From Daphnia pulex (lineage: Eukaryota > Arthropoda > Branchiopoda > Diplostraca > Daphniidae), in NCBI RefSeq assembly GCF_021134715.1, contig NC_060018.1, positions 3,613,501 through 3,677,500 on the forward strand: 64,000 nt of DNA, in the 5' to 3' direction. How positions within the stretch are numbered: position 1 is the first letter of the stretch; each line of letters starts with the position of its first letter. The translations under genes were made by a program, and so were the position numbers. The notes beneath the pieces are model-generated. The model was not told the DNA's origin and ran no database searches. It saw nothing but the letters and a program-made list of their open reading frames with translations. This document shows, piece by piece, positions 1 through 12,480 of this stretch.

Positions 1-3000
1 CACATGGGAAAGTCGGTTGAACTTATCACTAAACTCTTCTTCTTCCCCCTTCTTTCCCCTGAACAGAAACTTCCATGTGTGTGTGGATGATGGTGATTAA
101 AAAGGCTGGAGCAATTCTCACGGTTACCTTCTCCTGCCTCTATATCAACCAGAAAACGACGTCCTTTTCAGAAAAGAAAAAGACGTCGAGCCGCGTGTTA
201 CAAACGCATTCAAAAAGGTGAAACTGTCACTGGAACTGGAAGACGAGGAGAGAGTTGAGTAACAAAGTTCAAGGTGTTGCGACCTTTAGAGAAGAGAAAA
301 AAAGGCAACTCTTCCATCCGGGTGTGAGTTCATGTCATCACAACTCGTATAACAAAACTTTTGTGGGACCGTTTTCCCTAACATAATAGTATCAGTCCAT
401 GTTTAGATTCACGACGTTTTCCCTTTCACTCGCGACGAATATCGACATCATGTGGTTCGAAGGAAATCATTTCAGTCTATGCAATCAAGCCCTGCAATCT
501 AGATGAATGCTATCATGCTGATGATGGCCTTTGTTTGGCCCTTTTTCTCGCCTTGACACAAAGGATTTAGCTTTGTGTACTTTGGCATGAATATTGCTGG
601 GACTTTGGGTTTCTATACTCCCCAGCACTTGCGGGGCGTCGTGATTGCATTCGTTTATAAGCTTATACACCATTATGTAATATTTTTCATCGCTTTTTGT
701 GTCGAAATATCTTATTGGATTATTATTATTCCCACTCGTGTTGTACATTGACTTTGAATACATGAGGGTGTAGTGTACTATTATAGTAATCATATTCCTT
801 TCACTTTCGCTTTCGATATGTACTTTTTTTTTGTTTTTAGTCGAAGGGCTTCTTTATATGTGCCGTTGTCTACAAATAAATGTATTCCCTCTTGTCCGCT
901 TTTATCTTTTTTTGCGGTTGGGATTTAGGGGCGGGGTCGATTTTGACAGCTAGTAAAAGAAAAGTGTCGTCTGCTGTTGTTTTGTTTCATAAACGAACCT
1001 AGACATCTTCAAGTTTACCTAACACCAACAAGTTTAAGAAGCAAAACGAATACGGAATGACTCGAAATTCCACTGAAGGTGAAATTCAATTTAAAATAAT
1101 GATTTAATGTATTGGTTTAATATTTTTTAAGTTTTAAATTTAATATGGAAAGCAATCATGTTGATTTGTGAAAACATCTTCATCTTGGAAAACACAATAA
1201 GATTTTGTGTTTGCTTTTTGCTTTTATATGGAGAACTAGAGATTATATAAAGTTAAAACCTTGTTAAATTATCTAAGTTGTGAAACCAACATAAATTGTC
1301 AGTCAGCAAATCATTCCAGTGGCAGGAATAAGTTTAAGTGGAAAAGTGAATCCCGTAGATATTAGAAATGGTAAACATCAAATTTTAATATTTTCTTGAA
1401 GGTTTTCCTGAACTCACTTTGCAAAGTGCAACTAGAACATTTTCCTAGCACCACAGCACTGGCACCTCATGGTAAGCAATATAATTTTCTTGCTTCATTT
1501 CGTGATCGAGATCCGGGAACTATTCAGCACGCAGTTTGCCATCTAGTTTACATGGACACCTTTCGCCTTCTTCTTTTTTTTCCTTGGCGTTAATCGTAAA
1601 GCTACCAATTTCTTTTAACTGGATGCCCCGGAGGAAGCTGTAGAAAACTCGGTTGCTGAACACTCATCCACACACACGCTCTGTGTATTACACGCTTAGG
1701 TATTTTATATATGCGCGATATTTCCCATGCGGTAAGATAATTGCACTCGCACGTTTCAGCTTCTCATTTGGTATTCCAATCTGGACGAATATTTAGGATA
1801 ACAAGTGGAGGAAGAAAAACAAGTTATTGTTAGCCATTTCGTTCTTATACCCTTGGCTGCTGCTCGCTTTTGTTGTTGCATTTCGGTTGTCTCTATTCCC
1901 ATCTGATATAGGAAAACTTATTCGACATGTCTTCCTTTATTTCTAGCGTATGCTCGATCGCATATCACTTGTCTCATTTTTGGGTAAAAGACCAAAATGG
2001 CGTTTGCTTCTCTGATGGGAGCAGAAACCGGCTAAACGAATAAAAAGAATTGCGTAGGAAAAAAAGAATCAAATGGTCAGCAGGGCAGTCAGCAAATATG
2101 ACTACACGGATAGTCTCCCATTTTGGCCGAGAAAAAGTCCTCTCCTTCCATATCGGGCGTCCCACCCCAAAAAAAAAGTCCATTCTTTCCCTAGAGCGTC
2201 GTGGCGAGCGCGTGCCGGACATGAATTTTCATTTTCTTTTTTAAATCAGCAGAAAATAAATAAAACAAAAATTTCTGCCCGTTGCGTGTGTGTGTGTGTG
2301 TTACCCTCCTGACTGAAACTCCCCTTCCATTTTCGGCAAATCGCTAAAGGTAGAGCCAACCCTTTTCTGGCTTTCCTCGCGTTCCCCAAAAATAGAGAGA
2401 AAGAATACACACACACGCACGGACACAAAATTCTAATAACAATAATAAAAAATCATAAAAATAATCATAATAATAGAAATTTTTGCAGCATCTCGGCTTT
2501 CCGAAAAGTCTTGATTCATGACTCTGCAAAAAGGACCGACACATCCCGCTACAACATCAAACAGACGGACAAACACACACACACGGTGCAACTCTATGGC
2601 ATTCGAAGCTCGGCCGGGAAAAGGAAAATAAAAATTAAAGAAGCCACAAACAAATCTACCGCTCGCTGGAGGAATAAAAAAGAAGAAAAAAACCTTTTGC
2701 AGTTCTAAGGTTTCTATCTGATATATTCGTCTATAGCTCTTTGATCTATTCAAATGAGTTTCTATTGATGTTGTTCACCGCGTGCTGATCCTTATTCCGG
2801 CGTGAAAAGAAAAAGAAAGGCCACACAGCAAAGAGAGAACACATAACGAACGGAATGAAAAGGAAATGGCGAAAAGACATCCCTTGGCAATCACCTTCTC
2901 GCATCTACCGCCATCGCTTGCCCAAATCGGGGTAGACCGAAACAACCGACAAGCTTCGAGATATGGCTTATATTCACCGTCAACGTAATATAACCAGATT

Positions 3001-4152
3001 TTTTTTTTCTGGCTATACTCATGTACGTTTACAGCTATAGGCAACTCGATGGTTTACGTTACGACGGTTGCAGTTTCAAGGGCAGCGCGTCCAGTTTTTA
3101 TATATTTCCCTTTCAAATCTTGTCCAAAAAACATTTGTGACTTGCATTTTCAGTTTCCCCCCTACAGCAGAACTTCTGGTCTTGCACAAAGAAAATAATA
3201 TCCACGACTATGCAACGCAACCACACATGTTTTTGTGTACACATCATAATCTTAAGGGAGAGAGTAGCTTAACTTTTGGCTGGTTCGACAATAACGAATC
3301 TTGTTTATCCTATATGAACTGATGGCGGCTGGACGCATTCTCTCCCGGACCTCTCTCTCTCCCTACTGTGTATAAACTCTCGTTGCTGTGTTATGATACG
3401 GAGGGAGGATCGGCTCTCTCCCCCCTCCAAAATCCTCGACAGAATGTGTAACATTTTGATGAAAGAAACACGAGAGTCGGTTGGCAACTTGTAAGGCTAC
3501 ACGGCCCCTCTCTGCCTGTACAGTTGTCCGATAGCTTACACACGTAAACAGAGCGGAGAACTATACACAAGAAGAAGAAGAAGAAGACAGATGGTGGCAG
3601 ATGCACATCTCGGCTGTGTGGAATAAACCGTGTGGAACTCAACGCCCGAATGAATGAACTTTAGTCTCTATCACACACACCATGAATAATGAGGCTTTTT
3701 ATTTTAGAAGATATGGCGTTATGATACAGCGCGATCATTGATGATGATAATTCAAGACACGGCATCATCATCATCATCGAATATCTATCTAATGGCGTGA
3801 AGAGGAGAGTCTCTTTTTTTGGGTTGTTGTTGTTTTTAATATGACCACCAGTCATAGTCACTGCTGTGTATGGTGGGGGGGAGAGATAGTTCCGTGTCCG
3901 GGCCCATTTCTTTATTGTGTATGACCTACCGATTCTTTTTGGAATAGATTGATGGATCTCTTCATTCCTTCTCTTCCATTCTCAATTTCCAAAAAGGGTG
4001 TAGGATAGATTCTATTTTTTGGGTTTTCCTTATGAAACAACGCGGTGGAGATTGCTGCATATTAAATCATTTTTTACCTTTCTCTTTTCATTTAGATTCT
4101 CGTAGCCGGATCAACCCCGCCCATGGTAACAAAAACAACTGTGAATCATTAT
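1..4152. other. Gene-free stretch, left edge
   Basis: I see no open frame here that looks like a conserved protein and no convincing exon with matching splice sites. The sequence is moderately AT-rich with short low-complexity tracts: a (GT)8 run at 2286-2301, a GAA run at 3571-3586 and ATC/ATG triplets near 3765. Several open frames of 60-106 codons occur on both strands, but they are rich in F/K/S or overlap one another and look random. The stretch could be intergenic, or intron or leader of a neighbour such as PHPT1, whose first coding exon is preceded by a splice acceptor. Confidence 0.5.
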
Positions 4153-5169
4153 TAGTCTGGGAGCTGGGCGACAAAAAAATGACAATTTATTAGCAAAAGG
4201 TTTGAGGTTAAAATGTGGTTAGGGGGGGTATGACACACACGAAAAGCCACGTCTGTCGACTGGCGGCCGGGGCGTTCAAGCGTGACGCGATCCCGAAATC
4301 GGCGGGAACAGTAAAAAAATCACTTTTGTTTAGAAAATCTGAACTATATCTTAAAAAATAGAGGAATATCAACTTTATTTAATTTCCGACAGACAGACGT
4401 CATAATCTGGGGCCTTGGGGCCATCAGACGTCGGTGTGTAAGAAATTTCACAAAATTTCAGTCAATTGAAAAAATGGCAACGCTGCATCTTAAGCGCAAA
4501 ATTTAAAATAGAGAGATTTGGGGAGGATCTGTGAGTTTTTAACTAAGTAAATGCGAACACAAAATGCAGTAAACTGTTTTTTTAAATAAAATTATGCATT
4601 TATTTTATTTAACCGATAATTTTTTGATTATTTGGTTAGTGTTATTGGCAGCTAAATTTTTGGCGGTTCAAATTTCTTCCATATGTAACCCGCTTTTGCT
4701 CTGCTCCTATTTCGTGAAAGTATACCGAAAGTCACGGGAAACCCTTGACTAACAGACGTTATGGTTTTTCCCCTGTATTAGCATGGGTTGTTCCCCGCTT
4801 ATGTGTATGCGCTCTGATGATATCGGAAACAAACGCTAATCGGAGCTATCGACCAATACTCGTTATTCTTCTTCTTCCTTTTTGACGATATCTTTTAAGT
4901 ATATTACTTATTGATGCTATACATATAGGCCTTCTTGTGTTTATTTTCCCCGTTCTGTTGAAGAGAGACGGGACCTTCTCTGGTTGTCCCGCGGCCAACC
5001 ACTTGCCCATCCGCAACGAATAAATCAGGCGCTTCACGCTATTGCAGCTGGAGTTGGCGTCGACCAATTTGTCCCGATCGACGACGACGGCCAACGATAT
5101 GTTGGTTTTTCTTATTCTCGCTATATAGACGCAACAGAGAGTCTTATATATATATTATATTATAGCACC
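4153..5169 (+). repeat. Left arm of the 3-kb inverted repeat
   Basis: This arm begins with TAGTCTGGGAGCTGGGCGAC and is matched in reverse complement by the right arm. The inner end fades around the AT-rich run near 5150-5169, where small indels separate the arms (CT repeat number, an AACC/AAAC change and a 4-bp indel). It contains an 82-codon open frame on the minus strand (4846-5094), mirrored in the right arm. I do not recognise the product and do not call it a gene. Confidence 0.8.
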
Positions 5170-6155
5170 GGCGCACCGCAGGGCTTAAAATAGACAACTT
5201 TCTAATAATATATCTAAACTTCTTACGTCTTAATGACTCACTCCCTTTATTTCGAGAGAGATTCGTCGTTCCGCCCGGAGTTTTATTTCTTTTCTTTTTT
5301 CTTTCCCGTTAGAAAACATAAGACGGCATCAGGACTAAATACCTATTAACCTATATTGAATCGAAAATGTCCAAGAGATTCTTTTTCTTTTGATTTTTTT
5401 ATTTGGATGCATCAATCCAATCGCCAAACGTTTTCTATTTTTTTATTCTTTCGAGATTTTGCATGTGTGACTTCTTATATCTTTTTCCCGCGGCCGATTG
5501 TGTCCATCACTACACTACGTATAGCAGCAGTCGTCTGTGCGTGAAAGAAGGGCCTGCCACAAGGTCGTGATTGCAATCACGACCGTATGCATGCATACGG
5601 AGCTAACCCCCTATGAATTTTCGGAGTCAAAGTTGTGGTCCTGGCAGGCTGCGCTGTGTGCCACCAATCGCCACCCAAAAAAATAAAAATTAATAAATTT
5701 CTATAGTCGGGCAAAAATGCTCCGAGGGCTCGTGACCAACCAAAAACACACAGGACCGGGCCAGCAACAGCGTGTGAGCCCTTAAAAAATAAAGGCTGGT
5801 CACACAACCAGCACATCTCTAAATAATAGTTGTAAATATGCCTAGCTCAATATCTCTAAGACGTGACAGACTCGTTTTTTCTCCGGAATCGAACATTGGA
5901 CCGGACCCTCGATGGATCGCGTTATCAAATTTCTTATTTTTCTTCTATAGGACATCACGTCAAGCTTGACGGCAGTCAATCTGCCCTATTTTACTTATTT
6001 ATTCATGAATCTTTCTCGCCAGTTTATTTTTTTACTAAACCAAATGATAACAGAAAAGGCTGATGCGCTCGTGACGGTGGGACCAGCGCATCAACAGGTT
6101 GTTGCGAAATAGTGGCACATCCATCTATCTCCGGACTATAATATTATAGTCCTGT

Positions 6156-7176
6156 GGTGCTATATAATATATATATAAGACTCTCTCTGTTGCGTCTATA
6201 TAGCGAGAATAAGAAAAACAAACGGTTGACATCGTTGGCCGTCGTCGTCGATCGGGACAAATTGGTCGACGCCAACTCCAGCTGCAATAGCGTGAAGCGC
6301 CTGATTTATTCGTTGCGGATGGGCAAGTGGTTGGCCGCGGGACAACCAGAGAAGGTCCCGTCTCTCTTCAACAGAACGGGGAAAATAAACACAAGAAGGC
6401 CTATATGTATAGCATCAATAAGTAATATACTTAAAAGATATCGTCAAAAAGGAAGAAGAAGAATAACGAGTATTGGTCGATAGCTCCGATTAGCGTTTGT
6501 TTCCGATATCATCAGAGCGCATACACATAAGCGGGGAACAACCCATGCTAATACAGGGGAAAAACCATAACGTCTGTTAGTCAAGGGTTTCCCGTGACTT
6601 TCGGTATACTTTCACGAAATAGGAGCAGAGCAAAAGCGGGTTACATATGGAAGAAATTTGAACCGCCAAAAATTTAGCTGCCAATAACACTAACCAAATA
6701 ATCAAAAAATTATCGGTTAAATAAAATAAATGCATAATTTTATTTAAAAAAACAGTTTACTGCATTTTGTGTTCGCATTTACTTAGTTAAAAACTCACAG
6801 ATCCTCCCCAAATCTCTCTATTTTAAATTTTGCGCTTAAGATGCAGCGTTGCCATTTTTTCAATTGACTGAAATTTTGTGAAATTTCTTACACACCGACG
6901 TCTGATGGCCCCAAGGCCCCAGATTATGACGTCTGTCTGTCGGAAATTAAATAAAGTTGATATTCCTCTATTTTTTAAGATATAGTTCAGATTTTCTAAA
7001 CAAAAGTGATTTTTTTACTGTTCCCGCCGATTTCGGGATCGCGTCACGCTTGAACGCCCCGGCCGCCAGTCGACAGACGTGGCTTTTCGTGTGTGTCATA
7101 CCCCCCCTAACCACATTTTAACCTCAAACCTTTTGCTAATAAATTGTCATTTTTTTGTCGCCCAGCTCCCAGACTA
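6156..7176 (-). repeat. Right arm of the 3-kb inverted repeat
   Basis: This is the reverse complement of the left arm, ending in GTCGCCCAGCTCCCAGACTA. The outer 900 bp align to the left arm without indels, which points to recent origin or ongoing homogenisation. The mirrored open frame (6154-6483, plus) has no recognisable domain. A 177-codon open frame (7079-7612) runs across the outer end of this arm into flanking DNA and looks incidental. Confidence 0.8.
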
Positions 7177-10100
7177 TATTGATTATATTCCACTTTTTTG
7201 TTTTGTATTATTCCGCCAAGCCGGTTTATTGTTTGCTGTTCTTTTTGTAATGAAACTGAAAAAAACAATGGAATGGAAAAATTTTGTGATCAATCGATTC
7301 TTTTTCTGCTTCTTTCCCGATGGCCTCAGACCTACGCGCCTATGCATGCAATGGCGCCATCTCTCTCGCTCATTCGCTGTCGTTTCCCTCCGCAACGATG
7401 GACGCCTCTATCTTATCCGTGAAGAAGGTTCACTCACGCGTGGGAATCTCGACACGTCGTTGAAAGAAAAAAAAATCATCATCTTGACGCTAATGACGTT
7501 AGCCGATGATATACAAGGCGCTAAGATAGACGAGTGGCGTGTCTGCTCTGACATCAGCAACAGCATTCCTCTTTTTACACTCATCCAACAGCAGTCAGCA
7601 GACACAAATTGAATATAAAGAGCACGCATCCATAGAGGCATACACTGTTTACACATATGTAACGAGCTAACTGCCCGTGTATAATAGGCTATATGATTTA
7701 ACCGGACAGCTCAAACACCCAGGCCGAGAAATCTAGATCAAATGAGCTGTCCTATAAGTTTCCCCGACTATTTTGAAAAGGTTTGAATTCTTATTTTCTT
7801 TTGGAAATGACTAGGACAAAAATGTAGAAAGACCGATTCATCTAGGCAATACTATGTTGCGTATCACGTTGGAACGGGAAAAATTTCACGATCTGGTTTG
7901 TTATCGCCATCAGGTCATCGAGGAAATGACACACTGTTGTGCACTGGCACAAAAAGGTGGGAATGATACGGCCAAAAGGCAACGGCGCAGAGGGCTGAGC
8001 AGACGAAAATAATACAGGTGAATCGATTGTGGCTGACTGGCAGTGCATACATCTCTCTGATATCGTCCCGTCAAAATTTTGGTAAGTTGGATTTCATTTC
8101 TCTCTCGCAGACACGTGACGTTCTCTCTCGTGGACAAGTTATAGGTTATCTATCGTAGATCCACCACGTGATAAGTTTCGTAGTATATCCCCACATCTCT
8201 CTCTCTAGCTCACATCCCCGTGAAAGGAAATGAGTCTGTTCGTTCGACACTTTATAGTTTTTCTTAATTGTGCTGACTGTGACGGGGTGTGTGTATTATA
8301 TTCTGTTGCATTCTCCTTTCTTGTGGTATAATTTTTCTTCTAACGCCACTAGTGGTCCCGATAAGTCTCTGGCCGCAGGGCGGGTGACTCGACTTGAACA
8401 ACGAAAAAATGTGTCTAGTTCATCTGATTCGTCGTGAAACTCGTTCAATTTATTATCGAAATATCCTTGTCGCTTTTTTCTTTTTAGAAATCCATTCAAA
8501 GATGGAAAAAAGAAAGAACCGAATGGGAGAGAATGATATCGTGTGAACCGCAAGACAAGCCAACGACCAGCACACGAAACAAAGGGCGTCCTCTGATTCT
8601 TTTGGTTACGTTTACGTGATGGTAATTCAATTTGAAAGCAAAAAAAATAACCAAAACGAAAAAGAATTTTCATTTTTCTTCCCTATTTTTGTTTTCAAAT
8701 GCATTGCCTGATCCAAGTGCCATCTCTGTACAGGATTCAAAGATTCTTTCCAAAGCAAAGATCTCGTTTTTTACCGCTAGATGTCAGTTAAAGCACCGCG
8801 TTATGTAAGATAATCGAATTTGTATCGTTCTCCTGATTCTCGTTCTTCATTAATCATTGCTAACTTCTATTTGGAGAGCAGAGACGAGAGGAGAAACGAT
8901 GATGAATTATGGCGCCCCTCATTTATCATTTTATTTAAATTTCGTATCCGGTTCCTGAGATTCAATGTTGATATCTACTCTCTTTTTGTCGAGTGTCTGT
9001 CTATTTGGGTCTACATTTTCCGACTGATTAATTAGATAGTGGGTTTTGTCGTCCTCTAATATTCCAACAATTCTTAAATCATGGAATTCAATGAAGTAGA
9101 ACGTGCGTGTATCAATGTACTCTGACATCAACTGCCTCTACCGTGAAAAAACAAAGAATAGTTGAGTGCCTGCACGGGTTCAGTTCGAAGCAGTCCCAGA
9201 GCGTTTCCGCGGAAAGAGTTCAAAGCGGGAGCATTATCATATTCCATAAATCACAAATAGCCAAAACAAAGTCTAGGCATTTAAACGATCGCTACTCTGG
9301 CAATATAGGTCTGTAATATAGGTGCGTAGCGCAGCCAGGGAGAGAGGCAAAGTATTTAATCAATACATTACACTAAATAAAAGAAAAGATAGAAACCAGC
9401 AGAGTATGTATCGTAAATTCGACGAGAGAGAGAGACGGGAAAATTGATTCTCCCTCTCCTACTCAGCCAGAAAAAATCGATTTTTCTTTCTAACTGGTAC
9501 AAATCTAATCGTGCTGCGTGTATGACGTAGTCTTGTGGCTTTAGAGATGGCAGTGGTTTTTCTTCATCTCGTTTCATTCAATAACCTCTGTATGACGACG
9601 AAAGCTACTAGTGAATAGATACAGAATGGAGGCCGCCCTGTCCTAGAATCAGCCTCGCTCTGGGTTTTGCCGTGAATTATTTTTGTTTCCCCCCTGTTTT
9701 TGTTTAGTCAATTCTTTATTTCTTTTCTGTTCGCCCTCATCAATACGCCGTCTGGAGGTGTGTCGATTTCACCATAGCAAACGAGAGCAAATCGACGGGA
9801 AGCGCGAATTTAAGGCAGAGCTCATTTGATCAGAGTGGTATTTGAAAGAATCTTTTTTCTTTCTTTCTTTGAGTCACTTCGATCCGCTCCAAATAAGGAT
9901 GAAGGCAAACTCCCGATGAAAAACGAACTCCACTCTCGACAAGTCGAGTCGAGGAGTCCTTTATTCTTTAGCCAATAGACGAGCCATCATCTGTCCTATT
10001 TTCTTCCTTCTCCGCCTATCTAACAAAAAGCTACTGAAACTACTAGTTTATTGAAAAAACGAAAAAAAGTTGGGACATCGTCCCTCTTCAAAAGTGAATT

Positions 10101-12448
10101 GAGGGTTATTCACGAAAGATATGCACCTACGAATGATATATACATATAAAGTTCCGTCCGTCGGAAGATAGGATTCTTCTTCAGAAGACTAAACCATTTT
10201 TTCTTTTTCTTTTGCCAAACTCTACTGATTAATAACTTCGTTTTCAAGCCAGGGCCAGAGAGAATAATAAAGAGATTTTTCTTTAGTTTCGATGGAATTT
10301 TTGATCACTATTTGGGGTTTCGACGCTAGGGGACTGTTACGCAGTAGCATTTTCAGACTGAATAAAGTAACAATCGTCTGGAAAGTAAGGGTCATTGTGT
10401 ACCGTGTCGTCGTGGACACATCTCTTTCTTCGTTGTAGATTCATAATCTTTGTCTCAGTTACTGGCATTGAACGAAAACATGAAAGAAAAAACAGGGTCG
10501 TTGAATGCTACGCCTCAGCATCTTTATTTGATCACCATAAAATACCCCAAATCCGTACAGTGCAGCTACATATAGTTTTGAATACGTAATCCCGGCGGAA
10601 ACAAGTAAATAACTAAATAGTATAGTCGAAGACCTCTTTGTGGACACAACGGATAACTCTCGCACTTTCTCTTGCATATATAGTACTCAACTCGCTATCG
10701 ATCTCTCAGTATCCTTTTTAAAGAGGACGCCCGTTTCTTCGCGTCTGTCTAACCCATGGAACTCTAGATCTCTCGTTTCCTATTTTATCTCCTTTCCAAC
10801 CGTCTTTGCTTTTTGAATAAGTAACATTTACTATTGGAAATGGTCATGTCAATAACATATTGAGAGGCAGGAAATAACGCTTGAATAGACCCGTACGTAC
10901 CGTCTGTACGATATGTTGGCGTTCGGTCTGACGTATTCGTCGTCGAATCTGGTATTTTTTTTCCTGTCTTTTTTGTGAGTTTGTTCCGTGTTTAGATAAC
11001 GTTTTACCCTTCCCAATGCTATGCATATAGACTCGGCCTTGCTATCTTAGTTTCTGAGATCTTTCGCAATGTAATAAATCTTCTGTCTATAAAGGCAACA
11101 CGGTATTGGCAGTATAAACTGACATTTGAATAGAAGCTGCTTTTCTCGACGCAAAGACGCCGACTTTCATGCCAAATTGAACGGTTCAATTTCGCATTGG
11201 TAAAGCTCGCCGACGTGAATTTCAAGTTATACAGTCAGCTCATTAATTGCGGCTGCTCCGTTGTCGTTCTTATGCTGGTTAAAACTTGAAAGATATCAAG
11301 ACAATTTGTGCTTCGTTATTGCTGTCGTCATCTCTTCTTAACTGTCAGGACATTTCAACAGTGAGATTAGAGTGGCCTATCCAATTCAAGAAATGAGTCG
11401 TGAATGTTTCATCGGCCTCTGGTCACGTCGGAATTGCATTAATCAAGATTAGTGATTCGTAATCATTCCCGAAAATAGCTGCTAATTCAACTCAAATACA
11501 ATTTCAAGACAAATGAGAAATGTTGATTGAAACAGAGCAAAGGCCGTTACATGAAATGCGGTCGGAAGATATTAGTTGTTCGTTGTTGACATGTTTGGAA
11601 TACCACTATACCAGCGTCCGTTACTATTGGTTACCGATTACGTCGACTGCTATTCATTATTCGACAGCACTTGCGCCGGCTGAAAGTCTGAGTTTTGGAA
11701 GTTTAGTTATATCAAACTATCTTTTTTAAATTAAATTGTGTCCATTCTCTCATGCATACAGCCCTTCTTGGCATAACTAGAATATTTTCATCAACAGCAA
11801 GTACACAAATTTTTACAACTACTTAGAACTTTTATATTATCTGAATCCAGGTGCACCCACATTGTAGCGCCTACTTGCTTACCAATTTACCATGAAATAT
11901 TAAGTTTTAAAGTTGTACAGACAGATGTTTATGTGTCTGTCATGTCTATTGTGCATTTATGACTTATTTAATATGATGACTGATGAATGTCAATGGATAA
12001 AAACATTCCTGTGAAGTGATGCTTCAACATGTGCTTGCACAAGTTTAACGTTTTTAAAAATAGGTTTGACTCTTGTGTTTTGTTCAATCTTTGTGAGATC
12101 TCTTAATTCTGATGATCTTAAGAATAATATTTACATATTTATGAATGAAAGTATTCTCAAAATCAAAGAAAAAAAGAAATCTGGTTGCTTTCTGGATCAT
12201 CATATTACATTATTCAGCAGCCATGCATACAATAGCGATACAGAGTTTTGGGAGGACATGTATCTAGTCCAAAGTTAACTCTTGGCTTCAGTCAGTTCAG
12301 TGGCTTTACAAGTGATTAAAATCTGGTTATAGGATTTTTTTTTAATTTTTAAGATTTAAATATACTTTGGTAATATCTGACATCTTATAACATAACCCAA
12401 AAGTGTATTTAGAACAAATTAAGTAATTTTTTTTTTCTTTTTTATCAG
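7177..12448. other. Gene-free stretch before PHPT1
   Basis: No conserved coding exon is recognisable on either strand. The open frames are short, mutually overlapping and of biased composition. The PHPT1 start codon at 12481 is preceded by a pyrimidine tract and an AG at 12447-12448 (a second AG at 12450-12451). Part of this stretch is therefore probably the intron after a non-coding PHPT1 leader exon whose position I cannot place. Confidence 0.4.
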
Positions 12449-12480
12449 CAGGAATTCCAAAGCTTCAACTCGCTAAAAGT

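Larger units (their letters stand above)
4153..7176. mobile_element. Foldback-type element with 1-kb inverted arms
   Basis: Two arms of about 1.02 kb are near-perfect reverse complements, separated by about 990 bp of unique sequence. At the outer ends, base x of the left arm pairs with base 11329-x on the right over hundreds of bases without an indel. Pairing stops abruptly outside 4153 and 7176. The bases TAT flank both outer ends, which could be a 3-bp target-site duplication, though this is weak. No transposase-like frame is visible in the arms or spacer, so this is best read as a non-autonomous DNA transposon or foldback element. A recent inverted duplication or an assembly artefact cannot be excluded from sequence alone. 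Confidence 0.75.

Noticed and set aside
4153-7176. Long terminal repeat retrotransposon
   Set aside because: The long repeats are inverted, not direct, and no gag, reverse transcriptase or integrase frame is visible.
7079-7612. 177-codon plus-strand open frame
   Set aside because: It begins inside the right arm of the inverted repeat and continues into flanking DNA, with biased composition and an antisense open frame of similar length. No family similarity.
8296-8673. 125-codon minus-strand open frame
   Set aside because: Phe/Arg/Lys-rich, no known motif, no splice context; typical of chance open frames in this AT-rich region.
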